Source: Pseudonocardia autotrophica (lineage in GTDB: Bacteria; Actinomycetota; Actinomycetes; Mycobacteriales; Pseudonocardiaceae). Taken from it: 64,000 bases of DNA. The DNA lies in contig NZ_AP018920.1 in NCBI RefSeq assembly GCF_003945385.1, positions 3,720,001-3,784,000 on the forward strand, read 5' to 3'. Positions 8,432 to 16,407 of the stretch are shown piece after piece. Position numbers and translations under genes: made by a program. Position 1 is the stretch's first letter. The number at the start of each line of letters is the position of its first letter. Below the pieces are notes generated by a model. It did no database searches. It saw nothing but the letters and a program-made list of their open reading frames with translations, and was not told the origin of the DNA.

Positions 8432-8464
8432 TCAGTGCACGTTCAGTGCACGCTCAGCGCGCGC
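8432..8464 (-). repeat. 11-bp tandem repeat of an SDR gene end, 3 copies
   Basis: Three direct 11-bp units (TCAGTGCACGT, TCAGTGCACGC, TCAGCGCGCGC on the plus strand) start at 8432, 8443 and 8454. The last contains the stop codon and final codons of the minus-strand SDR gene; the other two lie just beyond its stop and each repeat the TGA. Confidence 0.85.
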
Positions 8465-9227
8465 TCCACCCGCCGTCGACGGCCAGCGTCGTGCCGGTGA
8501 TGTAGGACCCGGCGTCGGAGGCGAGCAGCAGCAGCGGCCCGTCCAGCTCCTCGGGGCGGCCGATCCGGCCGAGCGACGCGCACTCGGCGAGCCGGCGCGC
8601 GTGGTCGTCGGAGGCCAGCAACTGCCCGGTCAGCTCGGAGGCGAACCAGCCGGGAGCCAGCGTGTTCACCCGGATCCCGTGCCGGGACGACCACTGGGCC
8701 GCCAGATCACGGGTCAGCCCGGCCACCCCCGCCTTGGACGCCGAGTAGGCGGCCTCCGGCAACGGTCCGGTCGCGGATCCGAGTGCCGAGCCGATGTTGA
8801 CGATCGATCCGCCGCGGCCCGCCGCGATCATCGCCCGGCCCGCGTGCACCGCCATCCGGTAGGCGCCGAACAGGTTGACCGCGAACAGCTCGGCGGCCCG
8901 GGCGGGGTCGTCGTCGGACTCGGCCCGCGCCGCGTACCCGGTTCCGGCGTTGTTCACCAGCACGTCGAGCCGTCCCAGTTCCCGCACCGCGGCGTCGGCC
9001 AGCCGGGCGCAGTCGCCGTCGTCGGTCACGTCGGTCGGGACCGCGACGCAGCGCCGGCCCGCGGCCCGGACGGCGTCCTGTGCGGCGGTGAGCGCGGCGG
9101 CCCGGCGGGCGCCCACCACGACGTCGGCACCGGCGGCGGCGAGCACCCCGGCGAACCGCAATCCGAGTCCGGACGACGCCCCGGTCACCACGGCCACCCG
9201 CCCGTCCAGCCGGAACGAGGGGTTCAC
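8454..9227 (-). CDS. Short-chain dehydrogenase/reductase
   Basis: A 257-residue classical SDR. The nucleotide-binding motif TGASSGLG is near residue 17, NNAG and the catalytic YSASK motif are present, and it ends in a typical VDGGW region. The GTG start at 9227 lies 7 bp after the TetR stop, so both genes form one unit. It is clearly paralogous to the SDR at 20734-21495, sharing the FRLDGxVAVVTGASSGLG opening. It likely oxidises or reduces a hydroxyl intermediate of the pathway encoded by the neighbouring ligase and monooxygenase. Substrate unknown. Confidence 0.8.
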   Translation of the reverse strand: MNPSFRLDGRVAVVTGASSGLGLRFAGVLAAAGADVVVGARRAAALTAAQDAVRAAGRRCVAVPTDVTDDGDCARLADAAVRELGRLDVLVNNAGTGYAARAESDDDPARAAELFAVNLFGAYRMAVHAGRAMIAAGRGGSIVNIGSALGSATGPLPEAAYSASKAGVAGLTRDLAAQWSSRHGIRVNTLAPGWFASELTGQLLASDDHARRLAECASLGRIGRPEELDGPLLLLASDAGSYITGTTLAVDGGWSAR

Positions 9228-9234
9228 CGCCGGG

Positions 9235-9864
9235 TCACAGGTCGTCGTCGCTGTCGAAGGAGCGGGAGATCCCGAGCATCCCGGAACCCGCAACCAGGCC
9301 ACCCAGCACGTGCGCGAACAGCTGGTCGGCGAGCGCGCGGTCCGCCTCCGGGCCGCGCGGGACGAACCAGTGCTGCATCCAGCCGAGCGTGCCGACCACG
9401 ACGTAGGCGGCGGTGCGCGGCGCACCGGGGAGCGCGAACTCGCCGGTCCGGACCCCTTCGGCGAGCAGCGCCTCCAGTGCGTCCATGTACTGCTCGTCCA
9501 TCTCCCGGAACTCCGCGAACCGGGGCGACGGCATCCGGCCGAGGTGCTGCAGGTAGACGAACGCGGCCGGATGGCAGTCGGCGAAGATCCGGACCTGCAT
9601 CCGGATCAGCTCCCGCAGTCGGACGGTGACGGTACGCCCGGACGCGGTCCGCAGCCGCTCCAGTTCGGCGAGCAGCTGCCGGGCCGGCTCCTCGACCACC
9701 GCGAGCAGCAGCTCCTCCTTGGAGGCCACGTAGTTGTAGATGCTGCCCTTCAGGATCCCGACCCGGGCGCCGATGCTCTCCAGCGTCGCGTTCTCGTAGC
9801 CGCGGTCGCGGAACTCCTCACTGGCAGCAGCGACGATCTCCGACCAGCGGCTCGGGCGGGGCAC
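9235..9864 (-). CDS. TetR family transcriptional regulator
   Basis: A 209-residue repressor. The N-terminal helix-turn-helix spans about residues 28-60 (TLESIGARVGILKGSIYNYV), followed by an all-helical ligand domain. The GTG start at 9864 is 6 nt after TAGGCT on the minus strand, so it is probably leaderless. Its position at the head of the SDR unit and beside the CoA-ligase cluster makes it the best candidate to bind the two CAAAC-N4-GTTTG sites at 7851 and 7947. The ligand may be a CoA thioester, as for many TetR proteins in acyl catabolism; this is inference. Confidence 0.85.
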   Translation of the reverse strand: MPRPSRWSEIVAAASEEFRDRGYENATLESIGARVGILKGSIYNYVASKEELLLAVVEEPARQLLAELERLRTASGRTVTVRLRELIRMQVRIFADCHPAAFVYLQHLGRMPSPRFAEFREMDEQYMDALEALLAEGVRTGEFALPGAPRTAAYVVVGTLGWMQHWFVPRGPEADRALADQLFAHVLGGLVAGSGMLGISRSFDSDDDL

Positions 9865-9876
9865 CCGGACAGCCTA
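9865..9876 (-). promoter_or_regulatory. Leaderless-type -10 for the tetR gene
   Basis: TAGGCT (minus strand, 9876-9871) ends 6 nt before the GTG start at 9864. No -35 of note is visible. Confidence 0.45.
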
Positions 9877-9936
9877 GTCCCCACGGGTCCTGGAGCTGCG
9901 TGGCCGAGCCCACGGCACCCCGGCCCGGCATCGATC

Positions 9937-9969
9937 TTCTACTTACGGTAGAACTACTACTGGACGTAG
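9937..9969. promoter_or_regulatory. Paired CTAC/GTAG dyads upstream of cydA
   Basis: TTCTAC (9937-9942) and GTAGAA (9948-9953) form a perfect inverted repeat with a 5-bp spacer. CTAC (9957-9960) and GTAG (9966-9969) form a second, also with a 5-bp spacer; the centres are 18 bp apart. A possible -10 TACGGT (9944-9949) lies inside the first. This looks like an operator for the cyd operon; the regulator is not in the window. Confidence 0.5.
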
Positions 9970-9992
9970 AACTTCGCGGAGACGAGGTCCGG

Positions 9993-11429
9993 ATGGACGC
10001 GCTCGACCTGGCACGCTGGCAGTTCGGGATCACCACGATCTACCACTTCCTGTTCGTGCCGCTCACCATCGGGCTGTCGGTGATCGTCGCGTCGCTGCAG
10101 ACCGCCTGGTACCGCACCGGCCGGACCGAGTACCTGCGGGCCACCAAGTTCTTCGGGAAGCTGTTCCTGATCAACTTCGCGATGGGCGTGGTCACCGGGA
10201 TCGTCCAGGAGTTCCAGTTCGGGATGAACTGGAGCGCCTACTCCACCTTCGTCGGCGACGTCTTCGGCGCACCGCTGGCGATGGAGGCGCTGATCGCGTT
10301 CTTCCTGGAGTCCACCTTCATCGGTCTGTGGATCTTCGGCTGGGACCGGCTCCGCAAGGGCGTCCACCTGGCCTGCATCTGGGCCGCCGCGATCGGCTCG
10401 AACCTGTCCGCCTACTTCATCCTCGCCGCGAACGCGTGGATGCGGAACCCGGTCGGCTACGAGGTCGACGAGGCCACCGGCCGGGCCCGGCTCACCGACA
10501 TCGGCGCGGTGCTGACCAACCCGCAGGCCTGGTCGACCTACCTGCACGTGATCGCCGCGTCGTTCGTGATCGCCGGGCTGTTCGTCGCCGCGGTCAGTGC
10601 CTGGAAGCTGATGCGCGAACGGTGGCCCGGTGCGCGCGACGACGCACCGCACCCGCAGGAGCACGAGCTGTTCCGCACCAGCCTGCGCGCCGGGTTCCTG
10701 GTCGCCGCGATCGCCGGTGCGCTGGTGGTGGCCTCCGGCGATCACCAGGCCAAGCTGGCCGCCACCTACGAGCCGATGAAGCTCGCCGCGGCCGAGGCGC
10801 TCTGGGAGAACGAGCGGTCCGCCGGGTTCTCGCTGTTCGCCGTCGGTGACATCCAGGGCAGCCGCAACCACATCAACATCCAGGTTCCCGGCGTGCTCAG
10901 CTTCCTGGCCACCGGCAGCCCCTGGGGCGAGGTGCAGGGCATCGAACCCGTCCAGGCGCAGTACGAGCAGCTCTACGGCCCCGGCGACTACCGGCCCAAC
11001 ATCGCCGTCCTCTACTGGTCGTTCCGGCTGATGATGGGGCTGGGTCTGGCCGGCGTCGCGGTCTCGGTGGCCGGGCTCTGGCTGACCCGCGGGGGCAGGC
11101 TGCCGGACCGGCGCTGGATGTACCGGGTGGTGGTCGCCGCGCTGCCCGCGGCGCTGGCCGGGAACATCTTCGGCTGGATCCTCACCGAGATGGGCCGCCA
11201 GCCCTGGACGGTGCACGGCGAGCTGCTGACCGCGGCGAGCGTCTCCCCCGGCGTGAGCCTGGGCCAGGTCGCGTTCTCGCTGGCCGCGTTCACCCTGCTC
11301 TACGGCGCACTCGCGGTGGTCGAGGCCGGGCTGCTGCTGCGGTACGTGAAGGCCGGACCGGGCGCCGTCCTGCCCTACGGGCCCGATCCCGAACCACAGG
11401 AACGCCGCGAGCCCGCGTTCAGCTACTGA
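9993..11429 (+). CDS. cydA: Cytochrome bd ubiquinol/menaquinol oxidase subunit I
   Basis: A 478-residue membrane protein that oxidises quinol and reduces oxygen to water at high affinity. His18 (TIYHFLF) is the expected haem ligand, a second conserved His occurs in STYLHVIAAS, and GRQPW is present in the C-terminal half. The Q-loop is short, as in actinobacterial and Bacillus-type CydA. The start at 9993 is chosen because conserved CydA sequence begins there and GAGACGAGG precedes it; the upstream extension is not family-like. It is the first gene of cydABDC, 29 bp from cydB, with two dyads in its promoter region. Confidence 0.93.
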   Translation: MDALDLARWQFGITTIYHFLFVPLTIGLSVIVASLQTAWYRTGRTEYLRATKFFGKLFLINFAMGVVTGIVQEFQFGMNWSAYSTFVGDVFGAPLAMEALIAFFLESTFIGLWIFGWDRLRKGVHLACIWAAAIGSNLSAYFILAANAWMRNPVGYEVDEATGRARLTDIGAVLTNPQAWSTYLHVIAASFVIAGLFVAAVSAWKLMRERWPGARDDAPHPQEHELFRTSLRAGFLVAAIAGALVVASGDHQAKLAATYEPMKLAAAEALWENERSAGFSLFAVGDIQGSRNHINIQVPGVLSFLATGSPWGEVQGIEPVQAQYEQLYGPGDYRPNIAVLYWSFRLMMGLGLAGVAVSVAGLWLTRGGRLPDRRWMYRVVVAALPAALAGNIFGWILTEMGRQPWTVHGELLTAASVSPGVSLGQVAFSLAAFTLLYGALAVVEAGLLLRYVKAGPGAVLPYGPDPEPQERREPAFSY

Positions 11430-11458
11430 CCGACACCCGATCCCACGAGGAGAGCGTG

Positions 11459-12520
11459 ATGGACCTGCCCACCGTCTGGTTCCTGGCGGTCGCCGTGCTG
11501 TGGACCGGCTACCTCGTCCTGGAGGGATTCGACTTCGGGGTCGGGATGCTGCTGCGGGCGTTCGGCCGCACGGAGGACGACCGGGAGGTCGCCATCGGCG
11601 CGATCGGCCCGGTCTGGGACGGCAACGAGGTCTGGCTGATCGCGGCCGTCGGCGCCATGTTCGCGGCGTTCCCGGCCTGGTACGCGGCCACCTTCTCCGG
11701 CTTCTACCTGCCGGTGCTGTTCGTGCTGCTGGCGCTGATCGTGCGCGGGGTCGGGTTGGAGTACCGGGCCAAGCGCGACGACGCCGCCTGGCGGGCCCGC
11801 TGGGACGTGCTGATCGGCGTCGGCTCGCTGGTCCCGTCGTTCGTCTGGGGCATGGTGCTGGCGAACCTGGTCCGCGGTCTCCCGACCCGGGTGACCGAAC
11901 CGGGCAGCGGCGCGAACACCGTCGTCACGGCCTCGCTCGGCGACCTGTTCAACGGCTACGCGGTGCTCGGCGGGGTGCTCACCACGGCGCTGTTCCTGCT
12001 GCACGGCGCGGTCTTCCTGGCGCTCAAGACCGACGGCCCGGTCCGGTACCGGGCCCGCAGTTTCGCCGTCCGTGCGGTGCTGCCGGTGCTGCTGCTGACC
12101 GTCGCGTTCCTGACCGCCACGCTCGCCCTGCGCGACCCGTCCTGGACCACCCCGGTGGCCTGGGCGGCCGGGGTGGCACTCGCGGTCGCCGGGATCGCCC
12201 TGCTGCTGGGCCGCGAGGGCTGGGCGTTCACCGCCACCGCGGCCACCATCGGCGGGCTGTCGGTGGTGCTGTTCGGGCAGCTGTTCCCCGGGCTGCTGGT
12301 GTCGAGCACCGACCCGGCGCACACCCTGACCGTGGCGAACGCGGCGTCCGCCCCCTACACGCTGACCGTGATGAGTTGGGTGGCCGTGGTGTTCCTGCCG
12401 CTCGTGCTGGGCTACCAGAGCTGGAGCTATTGGGTCTTCCGCAAGCGGCTGGGGGGCGAACGGATCGAACCGGCCGGGACCGACGGCCCTGACGAGCGCG
12501 CGGTCCCGGCGCCACGATGA
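11459..12520 (+). CDS. cydB: Cytochrome bd oxidase subunit II
   Basis: A 353-residue multi-pass membrane subunit that pairs with CydA to hold the oxidase haems. The conserved N-terminus (WFLAVAVLWTGYLVLEGFDF) and the C-terminal QSWSYWVF motif identify it. The ribosome site GAGGAG at 11447-11452 is 6 nt from the ATG at 11459; the GTG immediately before it is too close and was not chosen. The stop overlaps the start of cydD (ATGA), so assembly factors and oxidase are made together. Confidence 0.93.
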   Translation: MDLPTVWFLAVAVLWTGYLVLEGFDFGVGMLLRAFGRTEDDREVAIGAIGPVWDGNEVWLIAAVGAMFAAFPAWYAATFSGFYLPVLFVLLALIVRGVGLEYRAKRDDAAWRARWDVLIGVGSLVPSFVWGMVLANLVRGLPTRVTEPGSGANTVVTASLGDLFNGYAVLGGVLTTALFLLHGAVFLALKTDGPVRYRARSFAVRAVLPVLLLTVAFLTATLALRDPSWTTPVAWAAGVALAVAGIALLLGREGWAFTATAATIGGLSVVLFGQLFPGLLVSSTDPAHTLTVANAASAPYTLTVMSWVAVVFLPLVLGYQSWSYWVFRKRLGGERIEPAGTDGPDERAVPAPR

Positions 12521-14481
12521 GCGGCGTGACCCCGGCCGCCCCAGCCGCCCCACCGGCCGCCGCCGGACCACCGGTCGATCCCCGGCTGCTCCGCTCGGCG
12601 AGCGCGGTGCGCGTGCACCTGCTCGTCGCCGCCGGCTGCGGCGTCGCCGCGACCGCGCTGATCCTGGCCCAGGCCTGGCTGGTGTCCCGGGTGATCGCCG
12701 GCGCGACCCCGCAGTGGGGGCTCGACGGCGGGTTCCTCGGCACCGGCGCGGGCCTGGACACGCTGTTCCCGCTGGTGGTCGCCGTCGCCGGGGTCGCGGT
12801 GGCCAGGGCGTTGCTGTCCTACGGCGCGGAGGCCGCGGCGCTGCGCAGCGCAGCACGGGCGAAGTCACAGCTGCGGATGCAGCTGGTGCGCAGGCTGGCC
12901 GCGACCGGGCCGGACCCGGCCCGGTCCACCGGCACCACGGTCACGCTGGCCACCCGCGGGCTGGACGCGCTCGACGACTACTTCGCCCGCTACCTGCCGC
13001 AGCTGGTGCTGGCGGTGCTGGTGCCGGTGACGGTGCTGATCGTCGTCGCCGACGCGGACTGGATCTCGGCGATCGTCGTCGGCGTCACGCTGCCGCTGAT
13101 CCCGATCTTCATGGCGCTGGTCGGGATGCACACCAGGGCCCGCACCGAGCGGCAGTGGCGGATGCTGTCCCGGCTCGGCGGGCACTTCCTCGACGTCGTG
13201 CAGGGCCTGCCGACGCTGGCCCTGTTCCGCCGGGCCGGGATCGTCGCCGAGAAGGTCCGGGACACCACCGACGAGCACCGGCAGGCGACGATGGGCACGC
13301 TGCGGGTGGCGTTCCTGTCGGCGTTCGTGCTGGAGCTGCTCGCGACGCTGGCGGTGGCGCTGGTCGCGGTGGAGGTCGGCCTGCGGCTGCTCTACGGCGA
13401 CCTGGACTACGCCACCGCGCTGTTCGTACTGGTACTGGCGCCGGAGGCGTACCTCCCGCTGCGCGAGGTCGGCGCCCGGTTCCACGCCAGCATGGAGGGC
13501 GTCGCCGCGGCCCGTCAGGTGTTCGACGAGCTGGACCGCCCGGCCACCGGCGCCACCGGGGGCACCGCTGCGGCACCGCCCGCGGCCCCGGCAGGTCGCG
13601 GCGTGGCCGTGGCCGACCTGCGGGTGCGCTACCCGGGTGCGGACGCCGACGCGCTGTCCGGTCTGACCCTCACGGTGCGGCCCGGTGAGTCGGTGCTGCT
13701 GCGCGGGCCGTCCGGCGCCGGGAAGTCGACCCTGCTGGGTGTGCTGCTCGGATTCGTCGCCCCGGCAGCGGGCACCGTGCGGATCGACGGATCCGCACCC
13801 GGCGACGGGCCGGAACTCGCCGAGCTGGACCTGGACGCCTGGCGGCGGACGGTCGCCTGGGTGCCGCAGCAGCCGCACCTGTTCGCCGGGTCGGTCGCCG
13901 ACAACGTCCGGCTCGGTGAGCCGGACGCGCCGGACGCCGCCGTGCACGCCGCGGCCCGCCGGGCCGGGCTGGACGCCGTCGTCGCTCGGCTACCGCAGGG
14001 CTGGGACACCCCGCTCGGTGAGGGCGGGGCGCGGCTGTCGTCGGGTGAGCGGCAGCGGGTCGCGCTGGCCAGGGCGTTCCTGCGGGACGCCCCGCTGGTG
14101 CTGCTCGACGAACCCACCGCGCACCTCGATCCGGACTCGGCCGACGCGGTCCGCGCCGCGGCCGCCGAGCTGCTGCGCGGGCGCACCGCGATCGTCGTCG
14201 CCCACGACGCGGGCTGGACCGAGCACACCGACCGGACGGTGCGGCTCGAGCCGCCGGCCCGGCAGACAGCACAGGAGACAGCACACGAGACAGCACAGCA
14301 GGCAGCACAGCGAGCCGAGCAGCAGGCCGAGCAGACAACGCCGCAGGCAACGCAGCGGACCGAGCAGCAGGCCGAGCAGCAGAGCGAGCAAACAGCACCG
14401 CGGGCAGCGCAGACAGCGCAGACAGTGCAGACAGTGCACCGGACAGCCGAGGCCGCGCCCGCCCAGGAGGCCCACCGATGA
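12517..14481 (+). CDS. cydD: Thiol reductant ABC exporter, CydD subunit, with Gln-rich tail
   Basis: A 654-residue ABC half-transporter: membrane domain to about residue 330, then an ATPase domain with Walker A GPSGAGKST near 397-405, signature LSSGERQRVALARAF and Walker B LLDEPTAHLD. With CydC it exports cysteine/glutathione-type thiols needed for cytochrome bd maturation. The unusual feature is a 73-residue tail (582-654) of Gln, Thr, Ala and Glu repeats that is not part of the family. It overlaps cydB and cydC by 4 bp on either side. Confidence 0.9.
   Translation: MSGVTPAAPAAPPAAAGPPVDPRLLRSASAVRVHLLVAAGCGVAATALILAQAWLVSRVIAGATPQWGLDGGFLGTGAGLDTLFPLVVAVAGVAVARALLSYGAEAAALRSAARAKSQLRMQLVRRLAATGPDPARSTGTTVTLATRGLDALDDYFARYLPQLVLAVLVPVTVLIVVADADWISAIVVGVTLPLIPIFMALVGMHTRARTERQWRMLSRLGGHFLDVVQGLPTLALFRRAGIVAEKVRDTTDEHRQATMGTLRVAFLSAFVLELLATLAVALVAVEVGLRLLYGDLDYATALFVLVLAPEAYLPLREVGARFHASMEGVAAARQVFDELDRPATGATGGTAAAPPAAPAGRGVAVADLRVRYPGADADALSGLTLTVRPGESVLLRGPSGAGKSTLLGVLLGFVAPAAGTVRIDGSAPGDGPELAELDLDAWRRTVAWVPQQPHLFAGSVADNVRLGEPDAPDAAVHAAARRAGLDAVVARLPQGWDTPLGEGGARLSSGERQRVALARAFLRDAPLVLLDEPTAHLDPDSADAVRAAAAELLRGRTAIVVAHDAGWTEHTDRTVRLEPPARQTAQETAHETAQQAAQRAEQQAEQTTPQATQRTEQQAEQQSEQTAPRAAQTAQTVQTVHRTAEAAPAQEAHR
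14260..14478 (+). repeat. Low-complexity CAG/ACA-rich repeat coding the CydD tail
   Basis: Short degenerate units built from cag/aca/gca/gag codons encode a Q/T/A/E-rich tail (for example QTAQETAHETAQ). Base composition here is visibly richer in A than the flanking genes. The frame is kept open to the ATGA junction with cydC. Confidence 0.75.
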
Positions 14482-16265
14482 CCCACCCCGGCCCCGGCGC
14501 CCCCGCTCCCCCGCCGCCGAGCACCCGCACGGCACCATCCGCCGAGCCTGCCCACACCACACCGCACAGCCCGTGGGCGCTCGCCCGCACCGTGCTGCGC
14601 CCACGGACCCGCGGCATCGTGGGCGGCGCGCTGCTCGGCGCGCTCGCCACCGCCTGCGGGGCCGGGCTGCTCAGCCTCGCCGCCTGGCTGCTGGCGACCG
14701 CCGCGCAGCACCCGTCGGTGACGGCGCTGAGCATCGCCGTCGTGCTCACCCGCGCGCTCGGGGTGGGGCGCGGTGTCGCCCGCTACGCCGAACGCCTGGT
14801 CGGGCACGACGCGGCCCTGCGCGCGCTGGCCGACCTGCGCAACCGGGTCTACGCCCGGCTCGCCGCCGCCGAGCCGGTCCGCCGGTTCCGCTCGGGCGAT
14901 CTGGTGTCCCGGCTGGTCAACGACACCGACTCGGTGCAGGACCTGGTGGTGCGCGGGGTGCTCCCGCCGGTCGCCGCGACCGTCGCCGGCTCCGGCGCGG
15001 TGCTGCTGGCGACCGCGCTGCTCGTCCCCGGTGGTGCGCTGCTCGCCGCCGGGCTGCTGCTCGCCGGGGTCGCCGTTCCGGCGATCGCCGCGGCGCTGTC
15101 CCGGGGGCCGGCCGCCCGCGCGGCGCGCGCCAGGGCCCGGCTCGCGACCGGTCTGGTCGATCTCCTCGACGGGGCACAGGACCTGCTGGCCCACGGCGCC
15201 ACCGGACGGGTGGTAGCCGAGGTGGAGCGGGCCGACGCGGAGCTCACCCGCGCCGCCCGCCGGGACGCCGGGCTGCTCGGGCTGAGCGCAGGCGCCGGTG
15301 CGCTGGTGGCCGGGCTGACGCTGGCCGGGATGCTGTTGCTCGGGGTCGCCGCGGTCGACGCCGGGACGCTCGGCGCCGTCCCGATGGCCGTGCTCGTGCT
15401 GACCGCGCTGGCCGCGTTCGAGATCGTCGCACCGTTGCCGGCGGCGGCCGCCAAGCTGGCCGCGGTCCGGGCGGGCCTCGCCCGGCTGGTCCCGGTGCTG
15501 CGTGCGGAGCCGTCGGTGCGGCACCGCGAGCCCGGTGCCGCACCGCTCCCGGCCCGCGGTGACCTGCGGATCCGCGGACTGACCGTGACCCACCCCGGGG
15601 CCGCTGAACCGGTGCTGGACGCTCTCGACCTGGACGTCCGGCACGGCGAGCACGTCGCACTGGTCGGCGCGAGCGGCTCGGGCAAGTCGACGCTGGCCGC
15701 CGTGCTGTTCCGGTTCCTCGATCCGGTGGCCGGGTCGATCACCCTCGCCGGCCACGAGCTCGGCACCCGTCCGCCGGACGAGGTCCGTGCGGTGGTGTCC
15801 GGTGTGCCGGCCGATCCGCACGTGTTCGACTCGACGGTGCGGGAGAACCTGCGCCTGGCGGCCCCGGCGAGCACGGACGCCGAGCTGATCGAGGTCCTGC
15901 GCCGGGTCGGGCTGTCCGGATCCGGTTCCGGTCTCACCCCGGACGACGAGGTGGGCGCGCACGGTGCCCGGCTCTCCGGCGGCATGCGCAGGCGGCTGGC
16001 GCTGGCCAGGGCGCTGCTCGTCGATCCGGCCGTCCTGGTGCTGGACGAACCGACCGCGCATCTGGACCCGGACACCCGCGACGCCGTCCTGGACGACCTG
16101 CTGGCCGCCGCGGCGGGCCGCTCCGTCCTGCTGATCACCCACGATCCGGCGATCCTGCACCGCTTCGATGCCGTGTACACGTTGCGTGACGGGCGGCTGC
16201 ACGCTCGCACGGGGGCTGCGCTCGGGGCGGCCGAACCGCGCCAATACCCTGCTGCGAACGTCTGA
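14478..16265 (+). CDS. cydC: Thiol reductant ABC exporter, CydC subunit
   Basis: A 595-residue ABC half-transporter, partner of CydD. It has a proline-rich N-terminal segment of about 35 residues, a six-helix membrane domain, then Walker A GASGSGKST, signature LSGGMRRRLALARAL and Walker B VLVLDEPTAHLD. It starts at an ATG overlapping the cydD stop. It is the last gene of the cyd operon; the next gene has its own leader, whose putative -10 (TACCCT, 16245-16250) lies inside the last codons of cydC. Confidence 0.9.
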   Translation: MTHPGPGAPAPPPPSTRTAPSAEPAHTTPHSPWALARTVLRPRTRGIVGGALLGALATACGAGLLSLAAWLLATAAQHPSVTALSIAVVLTRALGVGRGVARYAERLVGHDAALRALADLRNRVYARLAAAEPVRRFRSGDLVSRLVNDTDSVQDLVVRGVLPPVAATVAGSGAVLLATALLVPGGALLAAGLLLAGVAVPAIAAALSRGPAARAARARARLATGLVDLLDGAQDLLAHGATGRVVAEVERADAELTRAARRDAGLLGLSAGAGALVAGLTLAGMLLLGVAAVDAGTLGAVPMAVLVLTALAAFEIVAPLPAAAAKLAAVRAGLARLVPVLRAEPSVRHREPGAAPLPARGDLRIRGLTVTHPGAAEPVLDALDLDVRHGEHVALVGASGSGKSTLAAVLFRFLDPVAGSITLAGHELGTRPPDEVRAVVSGVPADPHVFDSTVRENLRLAAPASTDAELIEVLRRVGLSGSGSGLTPDDEVGAHGARLSGGMRRRLALARALLVDPAVLVLDEPTAHLDPDTRDAVLDDLLAAAAGRSVLLITHDPAILHRFDAVYTLRDGRLHARTGAALGAAEPRQYPAANV

Positions 16266-16388
16266 GAGCGGGCGCCGCGGCTCCTGCTCTCAGTCGGATC
16301 ACAGGAGCCCGCTGCGACCCTTGGGTCCGGCCCCGGGTGACACGGTCTCGTCCGGTGGTCGTGAACCCCCGTGTCAGCGACCGTGTCA
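16262..16388 (+). promoter_or_regulatory. Candidate structured 5' leader with three perfect inverted repeats
   Basis: Three perfect stems can form. CTGAGAGC (16262-16269) pairs with GCTCTCAG (16286-16293). GGCTCCTG (16279-16286) pairs with CAGGAGCC (16302-16309), and because the two overlap they are mutually exclusive as nested hairpins. TGACACGGTC (16338-16347) pairs with GACCGTGTCA (16379-16388). The last stem ends 19 nt before the GTG at 16408, just before GAGG. It does not match any riboswitch consensus I can recall. Confidence 0.5.
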
Positions 16389-16407
16389 GAACGTGAGGTC
16401 CCACCCC

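Noticed and set aside
9937..9969. Rex redox-sensor box at cydA
   Set aside because: The arms (TTCTAC/GTAGAA) do not match the Rex consensus TTGTGAA-N4-TTCACAA.
16262..16388. Known c-di-AMP (ydaO) riboswitch
   Set aside because: The leader precedes an exported protein gene as is common for that class, but the conserved core sequences of the element are not found, so I only call it a candidate structured leader.
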